Shown: positions 1 through 9,760, numbered from the stretch's first letter. The stretch is DNA of 64,000 nucleotides from Pseudarthrobacter sp. PS3-L1 (GCF_030063285.1 NZ_JASISU010000002.1:372001-436000), one strand, 5' to 3'. The notes: a model not told the origin generated them from the letters alone. Numbers and translations are program-made.

Positions 1-1680
1 TCAGCGGCTGATGCTCTTGTTATCGGCGGAAGAATCAATCGCCTCATGGTCGCCGTGGTGACCATGAGCCGCCTCCAGCTCAGAGGGAGTAGCAGGAGCC
101 ACCCGGTCTTCAAAGAACCACTTCGAGAGCAGAGCACGACGCTTCTCACTGCCATCCACTACGCCGTTTTCATTGGGCTGGGCGGGCAACGGTTCAGGCG
201 ATTCGAAACCAACCAGCTTGTAGCGCTTGTACTCATCCACCGGAGCATGAACTTCAATGAACTCGCCATGGGGAAGGCGGACGATTCGTCCGGTCTCCCG
301 ACCGTGAAGGGCAATCTCACGGTCCTTGCGCTGCAACGCCAACGCGATCCGCTTGGTCACGATGAACGCAATGATCGGGCCAATGAAGAAGAGAGCACGA
401 AGCCAGTACAGAACATCATTGAGCGATACATGGAAGTGGGTCGCAATGAGGTCCGATGCGGCAGCAGCCCACATGACGCAGTACCAGACGAACCCGGCCA
501 TACCAATGGCGGTACGGGTAGGAGCGTTGCGCGGACGGTCAAGTACGTGGTGTTCGCGCTTGTCCTTGGTGATCCACTGCTCGATCCAGGGGTAAGTGAA
601 CATCACCGAGAACAGGATGCCTGCAGGTATAAGTGCCGGCAGCAGAACATTGAGCGAAAGCACGAATCCGAAAATAACGAATTCGAAGTGGAAGTCACCT
701 ATGACACCTGGCATGAGGCGCAACGCCCCATCAACGAATCCGATGTACCAGTCAGGCTGCGTACCAGCGGATACCGGGGAGGGATCGTAGGGTCCGTAGT
801 TCCAAATGGGGTTGATGGTGAACAAGCCTGCGATCAAGGCGATCACACCGAACACAATGAAGAAGAAGCCGCCGGCTTTGGCTGCATATACAGGACCCAG
901 CGGGTAACCAACGACGTTGCCGTCATTGCGTCCCGGGCCTGGGTACTGCGTGTGCTTGTGTACTACGACCATAAAGAGGTGGGCGACGATCATCAGGAGG
1001 ATGAGCGCTGGAACCAACAGGATGTGGAGAACATAGAGACGACCGATAACGGCTGTCCCGGGGAACTCTCCGCCGAAGAGGAAGAACGAGATGAAGGTAC
1101 CGACAACCGGGATCGACTTGATGACACCGTCAATAATCCGCAGACCGTTACCGGAGAGCAGGTCATCGGGAAGGGAGTAACCGGTAAAACCGGCGGCCAT
1201 GGCGAGGATCAGCAGTGTGGAGCCAACTACCCAGTTCATCTCGCGCGGCTTGCGGAATGCACCCGTGAAAAACACGCGAAGCATGTGCACGGCTACTGAA
1301 GCAACGAAGAGCAGTGCGGCCCAGTGGTGAACCTGCCGCATGAACAGGCCACCACGAATATCGAAGGAGATGTTCAGGGAGGAACTGTACGCAACAGACA
1401 TTTCAACGTTCTGCAGCGGGATATAGGAACCGGTGTAGTGCGTCTCGGCCATTGACGGGTCGTAGAAGAAAGTCAGGAACGTTCCAGACATCAACAGGAT
1501 GACGAAGGAGTAGAGCGCTACTTCACCAAACATGAAGGACCAGTGGTCAGGGAAGACTTTCCGGCCAAATTCGCGAAGGATTCCAGATCCGCCAACACGT
1601 TCATCGACGAAGTTGGTGATCTGCCCGCCCTTGGTCTTCGCGACGAAAGCGGGTTCAGCTGTTGTTGTTGCTGCGCTCAT
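1..1680 (-). CDS. qcrB: Cytochrome bc1 complex cytochrome b subunit
   Basis: Membrane core of the menaquinol:cytochrome c oxidoreductase (complex III), which in actinobacteria forms a supercomplex with the aa3 oxidase. The 559-residue protein shows the diheme four-helix core: His at about 118/119 and 132 (VHHWAALLF, VAVHML) and at about 219 and 234 (VLHILLVP, IVAHLF). The Qo-site motif appears as PDWY, the usual actinobacterial variant of PEWY. A long hydrophilic C-terminal tail is typical of the actinobacterial family. The ATG at 1680 has GGGAG upstream; a GTG nine bases earlier is possible but sits too close to that site. It overlaps the end of qcrA by 26 bases, so the two are probably translationally coupled. 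The stop codon is the first three bases of the window. Confidence 0.96.
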   Translation of the reverse strand: MSAATTTAEPAFVAKTKGGQITNFVDERVGGSGILREFGRKVFPDHWSFMFGEVALYSFVILLMSGTFLTFFYDPSMAETHYTGSYIPLQNVEMSVAYSSSLNISFDIRGGLFMRQVHHWAALLFVASVAVHMLRVFFTGAFRKPREMNWVVGSTLLILAMAAGFTGYSLPDDLLSGNGLRIIDGVIKSIPVVGTFISFFLFGGEFPGTAVIGRLYVLHILLVPALILLMIVAHLFMVVVHKHTQYPGPGRNDGNVVGYPLGPVYAAKAGGFFFIVFGVIALIAGLFTINPIWNYGPYDPSPVSAGTQPDWYIGFVDGALRLMPGVIGDFHFEFVIFGFVLSLNVLLPALIPAGILFSVMFTYPWIEQWITKDKREHHVLDRPRNAPTRTAIGMAGFVWYCVMWAAAASDLIATHFHVSLNDVLYWLRALFFIGPIIAFIVTKRIALALQRKDREIALHGRETGRIVRLPHGEFIEVHAPVDEYKRYKLVGFESPEPLPAQPNENGVVDGSEKRRALLSKWFFEDRVAPATPSELEAAHGHHGDHEAIDSSADNKSISR

Positions 1681-2728
1681 GCATATCACGCTCCCAGTAA
1701 CTCGGTCCTACGGGTTCTTTGAAGTCGCTGGTGGCGACCAGGTAACCCTCGTCATCTACCGCAATGGGCAGCTGGGGAAGAGGGCGGCTGGCGGGGCCGA
1801 AGATCACTTTGCACTCACGCGTGAGGTCAAAAGTGGACTGGTGGCACGGGCACAGCAGGTGGTGCGTCTGCTGCTCGTAAAGAGCAACCGGGCAACCGAC
1901 GTGGGTGCAGATTTTCGAGTAGGCAACAATGCCGTTGTAGGCCCAATCCTCACGGCCTGGACTCGGGTTCAGCGAGGCAGGATCAAGACGCATGAGCAGG
2001 ACAACTGCTTTTGCTTTTTCATTGAGCTTGCCCTCCTCAAGTTCATTGAGGCCTTCGGGGATAACGTGGAAAGCGGACCCAATGGTGACGTCCGAGGCTT
2101 TGATGGGAGTGCCATCAGGGTCCCGGGAGAGACGCTTGAGCTTTCCATCTTCTGGTGCCCACATGGTGTGCGCCAGAGCGTTGTCCGGACGGGGGCCCAG
2201 GTCACCAAAGATTGCAAGTGCTGGTAGGGGAGCCAGGGCCACTGCACCGAGGAGGGTGTTTCGGATCAGCGGGCGGCGTTTGATACCCGTTTCCTCAACG
2301 ATCTCGTCAACGATCGCCATGGCGGCAACACGGTCTTCTTCGGTGCGGATCTCATGGCGCAGCTCTGATACTTCGTGATCGGGCATCAGGGCGCGAGCCC
2401 AGTGCACGATGCCGATACCAATACCGAGCATGGCGAAGGCTGTGCCCAGCCCGAGAAGGGTGTTCTGGAGCCGGACAGTGGCGTTGCTGGTGTCGCCGCC
2501 AAGGTCGATGGCGAAGTAGGAAATGATAAAAACAACTGTTCCTACAACGGAAATTCCAAAGAGCGCAGCCACTTGGCGTTCAGCACGCTTGGCCGCTTTC
2601 GGGTCCGTATCGGCCAGGCGTAGACGGTGCGGGGGAAGGCCAGGATCCTGGAACTTGTCCACTTCTCCCTGACCAGCCCTAGCTACGGTGCCCGAGGTGT
2701 CCGGACTGCCGTCACTATGGTTGCCCAT
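1655..2728 (-). CDS. qcrA: Cytochrome bc1 complex Rieske iron-sulfur subunit
   Basis: Carries electrons from menaquinol to the diheme cytochrome c through a 2Fe-2S cluster. The 357-residue protein has three hydrophobic segments in its N-terminal half, the actinobacterial layout rather than the single anchor of proteobacterial Rieske proteins. The C-terminal domain has cluster motifs CTHVGC (about 274-279) and CPCH (about 293-296). The ATG at 2728 is preferred because GAGG lies six bases upstream; an in-frame start 12 bases earlier would lose that spacing. It is the third gene of ctaE-qcrC-qcrA-qcrB. Confidence 0.96.
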   Translation of the reverse strand: MGNHSDGSPDTSGTVARAGQGEVDKFQDPGLPPHRLRLADTDPKAAKRAERQVAALFGISVVGTVVFIISYFAIDLGGDTSNATVRLQNTLLGLGTAFAMLGIGIGIVHWARALMPDHEVSELRHEIRTEEDRVAAMAIVDEIVEETGIKRRPLIRNTLLGAVALAPLPALAIFGDLGPRPDNALAHTMWAPEDGKLKRLSRDPDGTPIKASDVTIGSAFHVIPEGLNELEEGKLNEKAKAVVLLMRLDPASLNPSPGREDWAYNGIVAYSKICTHVGCPVALYEQQTHHLLCPCHQSTFDLTRECKVIFGPASRPLPQLPIAVDDEGYLVATSDFKEPVGPSYWERDMHERSNNNS

Positions 2729-2828
2729 AATTCGCCTCATCCCTCTCTCGTCCCGGACTGAGCCGGGGTAGTTTCAAATATGAATTCAGCTGACGCAACA
2801 GCGGAAAGTGTGTGTACGGAGGTCCTCA

Positions 2829-3620
2829 TTAGGATGTCCGAGAGGTAAGCCAGATGGTGAAGCCAATGATGACTCCGAGTCCCGCAACCCAGATGAAGAG
2901 GCCTTCAGCGACTGGGCCAAGGGCTCCCAGTTCTGCGCCACCGGGTGAGCTGGTGGTCTCGATCTGCTTCAGGAACGTGATGATGTCCCGCTTGTCATCG
3001 GGGGAGATGTTGGCGTCGTTGAACACAGGCATGTTCTGCGGACCAGTGACCATCGCTTCGTAGATGTGCTTGCTGGAGACGCCATCAAGAGCCGGAGCGA
3101 ACTTGCCTCGGGTCAGCGCGCCACCTGCTGCTGCCGCGTTGTGGCACATGGCGCAGTTAACGCGGAAGAGTTCTCCACCCTTCGCGGCGTCTCCGCCGCC
3201 GTCCAACAGGCTTTCTTCAGGAAGTGCAGGGCCTGCTCCCAGCGAAGCGACATACGCTGACAACTGGTTGGTTTGCTCGTCATTGAACTGGGCTGGCTTC
3301 TTGTAGGCCTGCGGTCCGTTCATCTGCATGGGCATGCGGCCGGTGCCAACCTGGAAGTCAACGGCTGCTGCGCCGACACCTACCAGGGATGGGCCGGCGT
3401 CTGTTCCGCTGGCTCCCATGCCATGGCACGTGGCGCAGTTGGCGGCGAAGAGCTTTTCGCCTTCCGCAGTGTCACTTGCCGTGAAGTTGTTGGTGGTGGA
3501 TGCCTGAGCCTGGTTGACGTTGGTGGCCACGGCGTAGAGCCCACCAGTGACCAACAAGCCCAGCAGCAGAAGGGCTACAGCTGCCAGAGGGTGACGTCGC
3601 TTTTGCGAGAGTGCCTTCAC
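2829..3620 (-). CDS. qcrC: Diheme cytochrome c subunit of the bc1 complex
   Basis: Diheme cytochrome c that replaces both cytochrome c1 and soluble cytochrome c, passing electrons directly to the aa3 oxidase. The 263-residue protein has an N-terminal membrane segment (about 11-33), heme motifs CATCH (62-66) and CAMCH (156-160), and a C-terminal transmembrane helix that anchors it. It starts at GTG with AAAGGAA upstream. It lies between ctaE and qcrA with short gaps, as is standard in Actinobacteria. Confidence 0.95.
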   Translation of the reverse strand: MKALSQKRRHPLAAVALLLLGLLVTGGLYAVATNVNQAQASTTNNFTASDTAEGEKLFAANCATCHGMGASGTDAGPSLVGVGAAAVDFQVGTGRMPMQMNGPQAYKKPAQFNDEQTNQLSAYVASLGAGPALPEESLLDGGGDAAKGGELFRVNCAMCHNAAAAGGALTRGKFAPALDGVSSKHIYEAMVTGPQNMPVFNDANISPDDKRDIITFLKQIETTSSPGGAELGALGPVAEGLFIWVAGLGVIIGFTIWLTSRTS

Positions 3621-3708
3621 GTGGTGGTTCCTTTATTCGTTCCTGCAGTGGCTCAAAGGAGCCGTTACTTGAAATTCTGCCTCTTGTAGAAAAAGAATCA
3701 AAGTTCGA

Positions 3709-4347
3709 CTACTTGAGGACGTAGATGACCAGGAAAAGCCCGATCCAGACGACGTCCACAAAGTGCCAGTAGTAGGACGTCACGATTGCTGATGTTGCTT
3801 CAAAATGGCCGAACTTTTTGGCCGCAAACGAGCGGCCAATAATGAGGAGGAAAGCGATCAGGCCACCAATAACGTGGAGTCCGTGGAAGCCTGTGGTCAT
3901 GTAGAACGCTGAGCCATAGGCATTTGAGGACAACGACACATGTTCGGAGACCAGGGTTGCGTACTCGTAGGTCTGTCCTGCAACGAAGATCGCTCCCATG
4001 ACAAACGTCAGGGCAAACCACTCGTTCATTCCCCAGCGGGAGAACTTAAAAAGTCCTCCTGCCCGTCGGGGCTGAAGCCTTTCGGCAGCAAAAACGCCCA
4101 TCTGGCAGGTAAAGGAACTCGCTACAAGGACAATCGTGTTCGCCAGGGCGAACGGGAACGCCAGTTTGGCGGACTCCTCGGCCCACATCTCACCAGAGGT
4201 GGAGCGGAGCGTGAAGTACATGGCAAAAAGACCGGCAAAGAACATCAACTCGCTGGACAGCCAGACTACGGTCCCTACAGAGACCATATTTGGGCGGTTC
4301 AGCGTCGGGTGCGCCGGGGTACTTGGGGCATGGGTCGCAGCAGTCAC
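3709..4347 (-). CDS. ctaE: Cytochrome c oxidase subunit III
   Basis: Structural subunit of the aa3-type terminal oxidase. The 212-residue protein has five hydrophobic segments and the family signatures [17 protein letters not shown] near the N terminus and [11 protein letters not shown] and [11 protein letters not shown] near the C terminus. The frame stays open upstream into the region antisense to trpD, but the GTG at 4347 gives the normal family length and N terminus. No good ribosome site is visible; CATAAT lies six bases before the GTG, so the mRNA may be leaderless. It is the first gene of the qcr operon and divergent from trpD. Confidence 0.93.
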   Translation of the reverse strand: MTAATHAPSTPAHPTLNRPNMVSVGTVVWLSSELMFFAGLFAMYFTLRSTSGEMWAEESAKLAFPFALANTIVLVASSFTCQMGVFAAERLQPRRAGGLFKFSRWGMNEWFALTFVMGAIFVAGQTYEYATLVSEHVSLSSNAYGSAFYMTTGFHGLHVIGGLIAFLLIIGRSFAAKKFGHFEATSAIVTSYYWHFVDVVWIGLFLVIYVLK

Positions 4348-4353
4348 ATAGTC

Positions 4354-4359
4354 ATTATG
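4354..4359 (-). promoter_or_regulatory. Candidate -10 for ctaE
   Basis: CATAAT on the minus strand ends six bases before the GTG at 4347, with TTGGGC 18 bases further upstream. The first base departs from TANNNT, so support is weaker than for the other leaderless candidates. Confidence 0.35.
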
Positions 4360-4483
4360 TCTGTAAAAGTCTGTCCTGCCCAATGCAAACCGCGATTCTT
4401 GGAGACTTTTTCTACACAGCCGCGAAATCGCGGGGAAAAGTTTCCCGCAGGGTTCACATTCGTCAGGCTGGTCGTCTCGTCGA

Positions 4484-4489
4484 TAGCAT
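4484..4489 (+). promoter_or_regulatory. -10 element for trpD
   Basis: TAGCAT ends six bases before the GTG at 4496. Confidence 0.45.
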
Positions 4490-4495
4490 CGGGGG

Positions 4496-5554
4496 GTGAC
4501 TTCTACTGCATCGGCACCCAGCACGGAAAACTCGTGGTCCCAGTTGATCTCAACATTGATCCAGGGCACCAATCTCTCGTCGGCAAATACGGCCTGGGCC
4601 ATGCAGACAATCATGGCTGGGGAGGCAACGCCAGCCCAGATTGCCGGTTTCCTGGTGGCACTCCGCAGCAAGGGTGAGACAGTGGAGGAACTGGCTGGCC
4701 TCGTGGACACCATGGTGTCCAAGGCAAACCCAATCTCCGTTTCCGGGGAGAAGCTCGACATCGTGGGTACCGGCGGTGATCAACTCAACACTGTCAACAT
4801 TTCCACGATGTCTGCCCTTGTGGCCGCTGGCGCCGGGGCAAAGGTCGTCAAGCATGGGAATCGCGCTTCATCGTCGTCATCCGGTTCCGCGGACGTCCTT
4901 GAGGCGTTGGGAGTCAGGTTGGACCTTCCAATCGATCGGGTTGCATTGAACGCAGAAGAGGCAGGTATTACGTTCTGCTTCGCGCAGGTTTTCCACCCTT
5001 CCTTCAGGCATACGGCCGTTCCCCGCCGGGATCTTGCGATTCCTACGGTGTTCAATTTCCTGGGCCCCCTGACAAATCCCGCGCAGGTGCAGGCATCTGC
5101 GGTGGGAGTGGCCAATGCCCGTATGGCCCCTCTTGTCGCCGGGGTGCTGGCACGGCGCGGAAGCAGGGGACTTGTGTTCCGCGGGGCCGACGGGCTCGAT
5201 GAGCTCACTACCACCGGAACCTCCACCGTCTGGGAGATTCGCGACGGAACCGTGTCCAGGTCAGAATTTGATCCAGCGGAGCTTGGGATCAGGCGGGCAA
5301 GTATCGAGGAGCTGCGCGGGGGAGATGCGCAGTCCAACGCTGGCGTGGTGCGTGACGTCCTGTCAGGCGTGGCCGGCGCGGCACGGGACGCGGTCCTGCT
5401 CAATGCTGCGGCCGGGCTCGTGTCCTTTGAGCTCTCTGCCGAAGGTGACCTGATGAGTCGCATGTCTACTGCGCTGAGGCGGGCTGCTGACGCCGTCGAT
5501 TCGGGTGCCGCCCAGCGCGCCTTGGACCGGTGGGTCAATCTCAGCCAGCTGTAG
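4496..5554 (+). CDS. trpD: Anthranilate phosphoribosyltransferase
   Basis: Transfers phosphoribose from PRPP to anthranilate in tryptophan synthesis. The 352-residue protein has the conserved GTGGD loop followed by LNTVNIST (PRPP and magnesium binding) and [21 protein letters not shown] (anthranilate and PRPP region). It starts at GTG. TAGCAT lies exactly six bases upstream of that GTG, so translation may be leaderless, although a G-run also precedes the start. The trpD/ctaE divergent pair is a conserved actinobacterial arrangement; no other trp gene is adjacent. Confidence 0.95.
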   Translation: MTSTASAPSTENSWSQLISTLIQGTNLSSANTAWAMQTIMAGEATPAQIAGFLVALRSKGETVEELAGLVDTMVSKANPISVSGEKLDIVGTGGDQLNTVNISTMSALVAAGAGAKVVKHGNRASSSSSGSADVLEALGVRLDLPIDRVALNAEEAGITFCFAQVFHPSFRHTAVPRRDLAIPTVFNFLGPLTNPAQVQASAVGVANARMAPLVAGVLARRGSRGLVFRGADGLDELTTTGTSTVWEIRDGTVSRSEFDPAELGIRRASIEELRGGDAQSNAGVVRDVLSGVAGAARDAVLLNAAAGLVSFELSAEGDLMSRMSTALRRAADAVDSGAAQRALDRWVNLSQL

Positions 5555-5644
5555 GTGCCGCCATGGTTGAAGGGCACTCTTTGCAGGGACGTTCCTGACG
5601 CGCGGCCATGAGCCAACGTAAGAAGTCCACGTCAGCAGTCGACG

Positions 5645-5920
5645 TCAGAAGCCCAGTGAAAAGGCTGCGTCGAGGTCGTGCTGCGAGTAGGCCCTGAACG
5701 CAATGTGAGTCGTGGTGTGCACAACAGCCGGTACCTTTGACAGCCGGTCCGCAATGGTATCCGCAAGATCTTCGTGGCGGGTCACCCTGGCCACGGCGAT
5801 CAGGTCCCATTCGCCCGTAACTGAGTAGACCTCGCTGATGCCCTGAATGGCAGAGATTTCCTCTGCAGTCTCCGGAATACGTGAGGCGTCAGTCTTAATG
5901 AGGACAAATGCGGTGATCAC
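5645..5920 (-). CDS. Stand-alone Lrp/AsnC ligand-binding (RAM) domain protein
   Basis: A 91-residue protein consisting only of the alpha/beta effector-binding domain of the Lrp/AsnC family, without the helix-turn-helix. Such domains bind amino acids and oligomerise, and may modulate other regulators. It begins VITAFVLIKTDAS and has the typical GEWDLIAVARV segment. The GTG at 5920 is preferred over the ATG six bases earlier because AAGGA is then spaced correctly. It is convergent with trpD; a small AsnC protein next to trpD is common in actinobacteria, which hints at sensing of amino-acid supply, but that is inference. Confidence 0.85.
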   Translation of the reverse strand: MITAFVLIKTDASRIPETAEEISAIQGISEVYSVTGEWDLIAVARVTRHEDLADTIADRLSKVPAVVHTTTHIAFRAYSQHDLDAAFSLGF

Positions 5921-5998
5921 GGGCATTCCTTCCGATGGTTCGGACCGATGTCGCCCCGGTGCGGGACAGCAGCAAGCCTAGTACATGGGTCCAGCAGG

Positions 5999-6442
5999 TC
6001 AGGAAAAAGTCTCTGCTGACCTACGGCGCCGGCGCACAAGCGCATGGATGGCCCTGGGTCCCAGGATGAAGAGGCCAAGCACAATCATCGTCACAATGAT
6101 GAAGGCCAGCGCTACGGATTGCCCCGTGGCCAGACGCAGGAGCATTCCGCCAATCACTGCCGCACCCCAAATTCCCAGTCCGGCGGACCGCAGGGCCCAT
6201 GGCGAGCGCCATGCCCGCTGTGCCAGCCAGCCAAGGGCCGCTCCGGCAAGGAACGGCCATGCAGTCAGCAGGACTCCCGTCACAACGTCACCGCGGTGAT
6301 GGGCATCGCGGCCCAGCGCAGCGAATGTCAGGATGAGGACGGTATCCAGAATCGCGGCCGCGATGACGGGGAGGCGGCGCACCCCGCCGTCGAACGCTTC
6401 AGTGGCGCGTGCGGAGGGGTTATGGTGGGGGGTCGGACGCAT
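5999..6442 (-). CDS. DUF3054 family membrane protein
   Basis: A 147-residue integral membrane protein with four hydrophobic segments, matching the actinobacterial DUF3054 family from memory (AAILDTVLILTFAALGR near the start, AFIIVTMIVLGLFILGPR near the end). Function is unknown. The basic C terminus (VRRRRRS) suggests a cytoplasmic tail. The chosen ATG at 6442 lies in the loop of a perfect 15-base inverted repeat that would hide the ribosome site. Alternative starts are the ATG at 6454 and a downstream GTG before RRLPVIAAA. It follows aceB on the same strand. Confidence 0.75.
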   Translation of the reverse strand: MRPTPHHNPSARATEAFDGGVRRLPVIAAAILDTVLILTFAALGRDAHHRGDVVTGVLLTAWPFLAGAALGWLAQRAWRSPWALRSAGLGIWGAAVIGGMLLRLATGQSVALAFIIVTMIVLGLFILGPRAIHALVRRRRRSAETFS

Positions 6443-6457
6443 ACCCCCCACCATAAC
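6419..6457 (-). promoter_or_regulatory. Perfect 15-bp inverted repeat enclosing a start codon
   Basis: Left arm 6419-6433 and right arm 6443-6457 are exact reverse complements, with a nine-base loop (6434-6442). On the minus strand the loop opens with the ATG assigned to the DUF3054 gene, and the G-rich arm just upstream is the only Shine-Dalgarno-like sequence, so it is paired in the hairpin. It could control translation or act as a processing or termination hairpin after aceB. There is no T-run after it. Confidence 0.55.
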
Positions 6458-6535
6458 GCCAGTAGTCCGCCCGCACGATCCCGAGGATGGGACGGTGCGG
6501 GCGGCTCGGGACCTACAGCCGATCGTATTTTGCTG

Positions 6536-8173
6536 TCAGGCCACCATGTCTTTGACCTTCGGCTCTTCAAGAAAGGTTGCGTAGGCGGGAAGGGTCAGGA
6601 ACGCTGGGAAAGAATCGGCCAGCGTGACTGTGGCAAAAAGGTGCTTTGCATCGTCAAACCTGTCCTCCTCGAAGCGCTCCAATTTCGAAAATTCGTCCTC
6701 AAGCAATTCTTCGACCCAGGTGTGCGTGATGATGTCACCGTTTGCAGTGATGGCCCGCGAGTAGATCCACTGCCACAGTTGTGAACGCGAGATTTCCGCT
6801 GTTGCGGCATCCTCCATGAGGTTGTGGATGGTGACAGCACCGTTGCCTCGCAGCCAGGACTCCATATATCGGATCCCCACCTCAATATTGAGGCGGATTC
6901 CAGCTTCAGTAATGGAGCCTGTGGTCGCCGAGATATTGAGCAGTGCACTGTCGTTTGGCTCAACATCCGCGCGGAGGACATCGAGTTGATTCGTGCGGGA
7001 GCCAAGCACCTCATCAAAGACTTCCATGGCCACGGGGACCAAGTCCGGGTGCGCTACCCACGAGCCGTCAAAGCCATCTGTTGCTTCGCGGCGCTTGTCT
7101 GCGCGGACCTTACTGAAAGCAACGGCATTCGCTTCGGTGTCCCTGCGGTTCGGGACAGCCGCTGCCATGCCGCCAATTGCCATGGCGCCGCGCTTGTGGC
7201 ATGCCCGGATGAGCTGTTCTGTATAGGCGCGCATGAACGGCTGGGTCATTGTTAATTCGCTACGATCGGGAAGCACAAATCGCGGGCCGCGGGTCCGGAA
7301 ACTCTTGATGATGGAGAACAGGTAGTCCCATCTGCCAGCGTTAAGCCCTGCCGCATGGTCGCGGAGTTCGTAGAGGATTTCCTCCATCTCGAACGATGCA
7401 GTGATGGTTTCGATCAGGACTGTTGCCCGAATCGTTCCCTGTGGGATCCCCAGGAGATCCTGGGCCATGACAAAAATTTCGTTCCAGAGACGCGCTTCTT
7501 GATGATTCTCGATCTTGGGCAGATAGAAGTACGGGCCCTTGCCCTGGTCAATCAGGCGTTGGGCATTGTGGAAGAAGAAGAGCCCAAAATCAACGATTCC
7601 TCCTGCTAGGGGAGTACCACCGATGAGCATGTGCTTTTCCGGCAGATGCCACCCGCGGGGTCGGACCACAATGGTGGGCAGGTCCTCGGCGTTCCGCAGC
7701 CGGTATTCCTTCCCCTCGGGCGTGGTGAAATCAATACGGCGTTGGAGGGCATCGATGAGGTTCAGCTGGCCAGAGATGACGTTGGACCACGTCGGGGTAG
7801 AGGAGTCCTCCATGTCGGCCAGCCATACCCTGGCACCCGAGTTCAGTGCGTTGATAGCCATTTTCCTGTCCACCGGGCCGGTGATCTCCACACGACGATC
7901 CTCCAACCCCGGGGCTGGGGGAGCGACCCGCCACTGTGGATCGCTGCGGATTGCCTCTGTCTCACGCAGGAACCGCGGTTCTTCTCCTGCATCGATTCGC
8001 TGTCCACGGCTGACACGGCTGGCCAGAAGTTCCTGGCGACGGACATCAAAGGAATTATGCAGGGCAGCAACGAAAGCGAGCGCCTCGGGAGTGAGGACCT
8101 CATCCTGCCGCTCAATGGGGGTGGCAGTCATGCTGATTCCATGGATGGTGAAAGGTTCAGGTGCAGTATTCAT
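6536..8173 (-). CDS. aceB: Malate synthase A
   Basis: Condenses glyoxylate with acetyl-CoA to malate, the second step of the glyoxylate shunt. At 545 residues it has the length of the A isoform. Visible signatures are the conserved block VLIETITASFEMEEILYELR, followed by GLNAGRWDYLFS, and DMEDSSTPTW near residue 120. The ATG at 8173 has CAGGAGA upstream. It lies downstream of aceA on the same strand, 114 bases away, with a strong hairpin between them, so the two may be transcribed separately. Confidence 0.96.
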   Translation of the reverse strand: MNTAPEPFTIHGISMTATPIERQDEVLTPEALAFVAALHNSFDVRRQELLASRVSRGQRIDAGEEPRFLRETEAIRSDPQWRVAPPAPGLEDRRVEITGPVDRKMAINALNSGARVWLADMEDSSTPTWSNVISGQLNLIDALQRRIDFTTPEGKEYRLRNAEDLPTIVVRPRGWHLPEKHMLIGGTPLAGGIVDFGLFFFHNAQRLIDQGKGPYFYLPKIENHQEARLWNEIFVMAQDLLGIPQGTIRATVLIETITASFEMEEILYELRDHAAGLNAGRWDYLFSIIKSFRTRGPRFVLPDRSELTMTQPFMRAYTEQLIRACHKRGAMAIGGMAAAVPNRRDTEANAVAFSKVRADKRREATDGFDGSWVAHPDLVPVAMEVFDEVLGSRTNQLDVLRADVEPNDSALLNISATTGSITEAGIRLNIEVGIRYMESWLRGNGAVTIHNLMEDAATAEISRSQLWQWIYSRAITANGDIITHTWVEELLEDEFSKLERFEEDRFDDAKHLFATVTLADSFPAFLTLPAYATFLEEPKVKDMVA

Positions 8174-8237
8174 ATCAATCTCCTGTCAGGGGTAAAGGGA
8201 CGTTCGACGGCGGCCCATGCCCGGCCCGGGAATGGCT

Positions 8238-8278
8238 GGCGGTGTGGCGCCTGACACAAGGTCAGGCGCCACACCGCC
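8238..8278 (-). terminator. Strong hairpin after aceA
   Basis: An 18-base GC-rich perfect inverted repeat (arms 8238-8255 and 8261-8278, five-base loop ACAAG) begins 10 bases past the aceA stop codon, between aceA and aceB. No U-run follows on the minus strand, so it is either a T-less actinobacterial terminator or an mRNA-stabilising hairpin. Confidence 0.6.
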
Positions 8279-8287
8279 GTCGGACGG

Positions 8288-9601
8288 TCAGTGGAACTGG
8301 CCTTCTTCGGTGGAGCCCACCAAGGCCAGGGTGGATGCGTTCGGATTGAGGGCTGTGGCGATGGCGTCAAAGTAACCAGTCCCGACTTCGCGCTGGTGCT
8401 TGGTTGCCGTGTAGCCGCGGGCTTCCGAGGCGAATTCCTTCTCCTGGAGTTCCACGTAGGCGCTCATGCCATCGCGCGCGTACCCGTGGGCAAGATCGAA
8501 CATCGAATAGTTCAGTGCGTGGAAGCCAGCCAGGGTGATGAACTGGAAGGTGAACCCCATGGCGCCGAGCTCCCGCTGGAACTTGGCGATCGTGGCGTCG
8601 TCAAGGTGTTTGCGCCAGTTGAAGGACGGGGAGCAGTTGTAGGAGAGCATCTGGTCGGGGAAGTCTGCTTTGACGGCTTCCGCGAACGTCCGGGCCAGCT
8701 CAAGATCAGGAGTCCCGGTCTCCATCCAGATCAGATCCGAATACGGAGCGTAGGCTTTGGCCCTGGCGATACACGGGTCAATGCCGTTGCGCACCTTGTA
8801 GAAGCCTTCCGCCGTGCGTTCACCGGTGATGAATTCCTTGTCCCGCTCGTCGACATCTGAGGTGATGAGGGTAGCTGCCTCAGCGTCGGTGCGGGCAATG
8901 ACAACGGTTGGGGTGTCCGCGACGTCGGCAGCCAGTCGGGCCGCATTCAGGGTGCGAACGTGTTGCTGGCTGGGAATAAGGACCTTGCCCCCGAGGTGGC
9001 CGCACTTTTTTTCCGAGGCGAGCTGATCTTCCCAGTGAACACCTGAGGCCCCAGCCTGGATCATCGACTTCATGAGTTCGTAGGCGTTCAGGGGCCCCCC
9101 GAAACCGGCTTCGGCGTCTGCAATGATGGGGACCATCCAGTCCTCAACGCTCTGCACACCCTCCGAAAACTCGATCTGATCAGCACGCAGCAGCGCGTTG
9201 TTGATGCGCCGGACCACTGTGGGGACGGAATTGGCCGGATACAGGGACTGATCGGGATACGTGTGGCCGGAGTTGTTGGCGTCTGCCGCGACTTGCCAGC
9301 CCGAAAGGTAAATGGCCCGCAGCCCGGCCTTTACCTGCTGCACCGCCTGGTTCCCGGTCAGGGCACCCAGGGCGTTTGTGTACCCGCCGGTTTTTTTCTC
9401 TTCCGTGAGCTGCTTCCACAGTTTTTCCGAACCTCGGCGGGCCAGCGTGTGCTCTTCTGCGACGCGGCCACGAAGGCGCACGACGTCGGAAGCTGAGTAG
9501 TCCCGCGTCACGCCGTCCCAGCGAGAATTGGCAGCCCACTCGAGTTCCAGCGCTGCAGCCTGCTCTTCTGGTGTCTGTGCAGGCTCAAATGATGAAGTCA
9601 T
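8288..9601 (-). CDS. aceA: Isocitrate lyase
   Basis: Splits isocitrate to glyoxylate and succinate, the first step of the glyoxylate shunt used on acetate and fatty acids. The 437-residue protein has the catalytic-cysteine signature [13 protein letters not shown] and the conserved [12 protein letters not shown] segment. The ATG at 9601 has AGGAGAG upstream; the frame extends 34 codons further without support. It is divergent from ramB, so the shared region 9602-9766 should hold its control sites. Confidence 0.97.
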   Translation of the reverse strand: MTSSFEPAQTPEEQAAALELEWAANSRWDGVTRDYSASDVVRLRGRVAEEHTLARRGSEKLWKQLTEEKKTGGYTNALGALTGNQAVQQVKAGLRAIYLSGWQVAADANNSGHTYPDQSLYPANSVPTVVRRINNALLRADQIEFSEGVQSVEDWMVPIIADAEAGFGGPLNAYELMKSMIQAGASGVHWEDQLASEKKCGHLGGKVLIPSQQHVRTLNAARLAADVADTPTVVIARTDAEAATLITSDVDERDKEFITGERTAEGFYKVRNGIDPCIARAKAYAPYSDLIWMETGTPDLELARTFAEAVKADFPDQMLSYNCSPSFNWRKHLDDATIAKFQRELGAMGFTFQFITLAGFHALNYSMFDLAHGYARDGMSAYVELQEKEFASEARGYTATKHQREVGTGYFDAIATALNPNASTLALVGSTEEGQFH

Positions 9602-9734
9602 TATTCTCTCCTTGGTGGGGCGGGGCCAGTTGTGCTGCGACTTCGCAGGACAACGTCTTAATCCGGTGTGCTGAAAGCTTCCGTAGAAATAATTTTTGTC
9701 CACTTCTAGACACTTTCACCAAAATAAATATGGA

Positions 9735-9750
9735 AAGAAACGCATTTCTT
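9735..9750. promoter_or_regulatory. Candidate operator in the aceA-ramB divergent region
   Basis: AAGAAA-CGCA-TTTCTT is a dyad with perfect six-base arms lying about 20 bases upstream of ramB and on the aceA upstream side. RamB is known in Corynebacterium and Mycobacterium to bind upstream of glyoxylate genes and of its own gene. That this dyad is its site is inference. Confidence 0.4.
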
Positions 9751-9754
9751 CGCG

Positions 9755-9760
9755 TATTCT
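9755..9760 (+). promoter_or_regulatory. -10 element for leaderless ramB
   Basis: TATTCT ends six bases before the ramB ATG and no Shine-Dalgarno sequence is present, so the transcript probably begins at or next to the start codon. Confidence 0.5.

Noticed and set aside
46..1299. Long open frame on the plus strand opposite qcrB
   Set aside because: It has no recognisable domain and mirrors the codon bias of qcrB on the other strand, which has clear heme motifs.
4348..4761. N-terminal extension of ctaE to 350 residues
   Set aside because: It would run through the trpD start region and add non-homologous sequence; the GTG at 4347 gives the family length.
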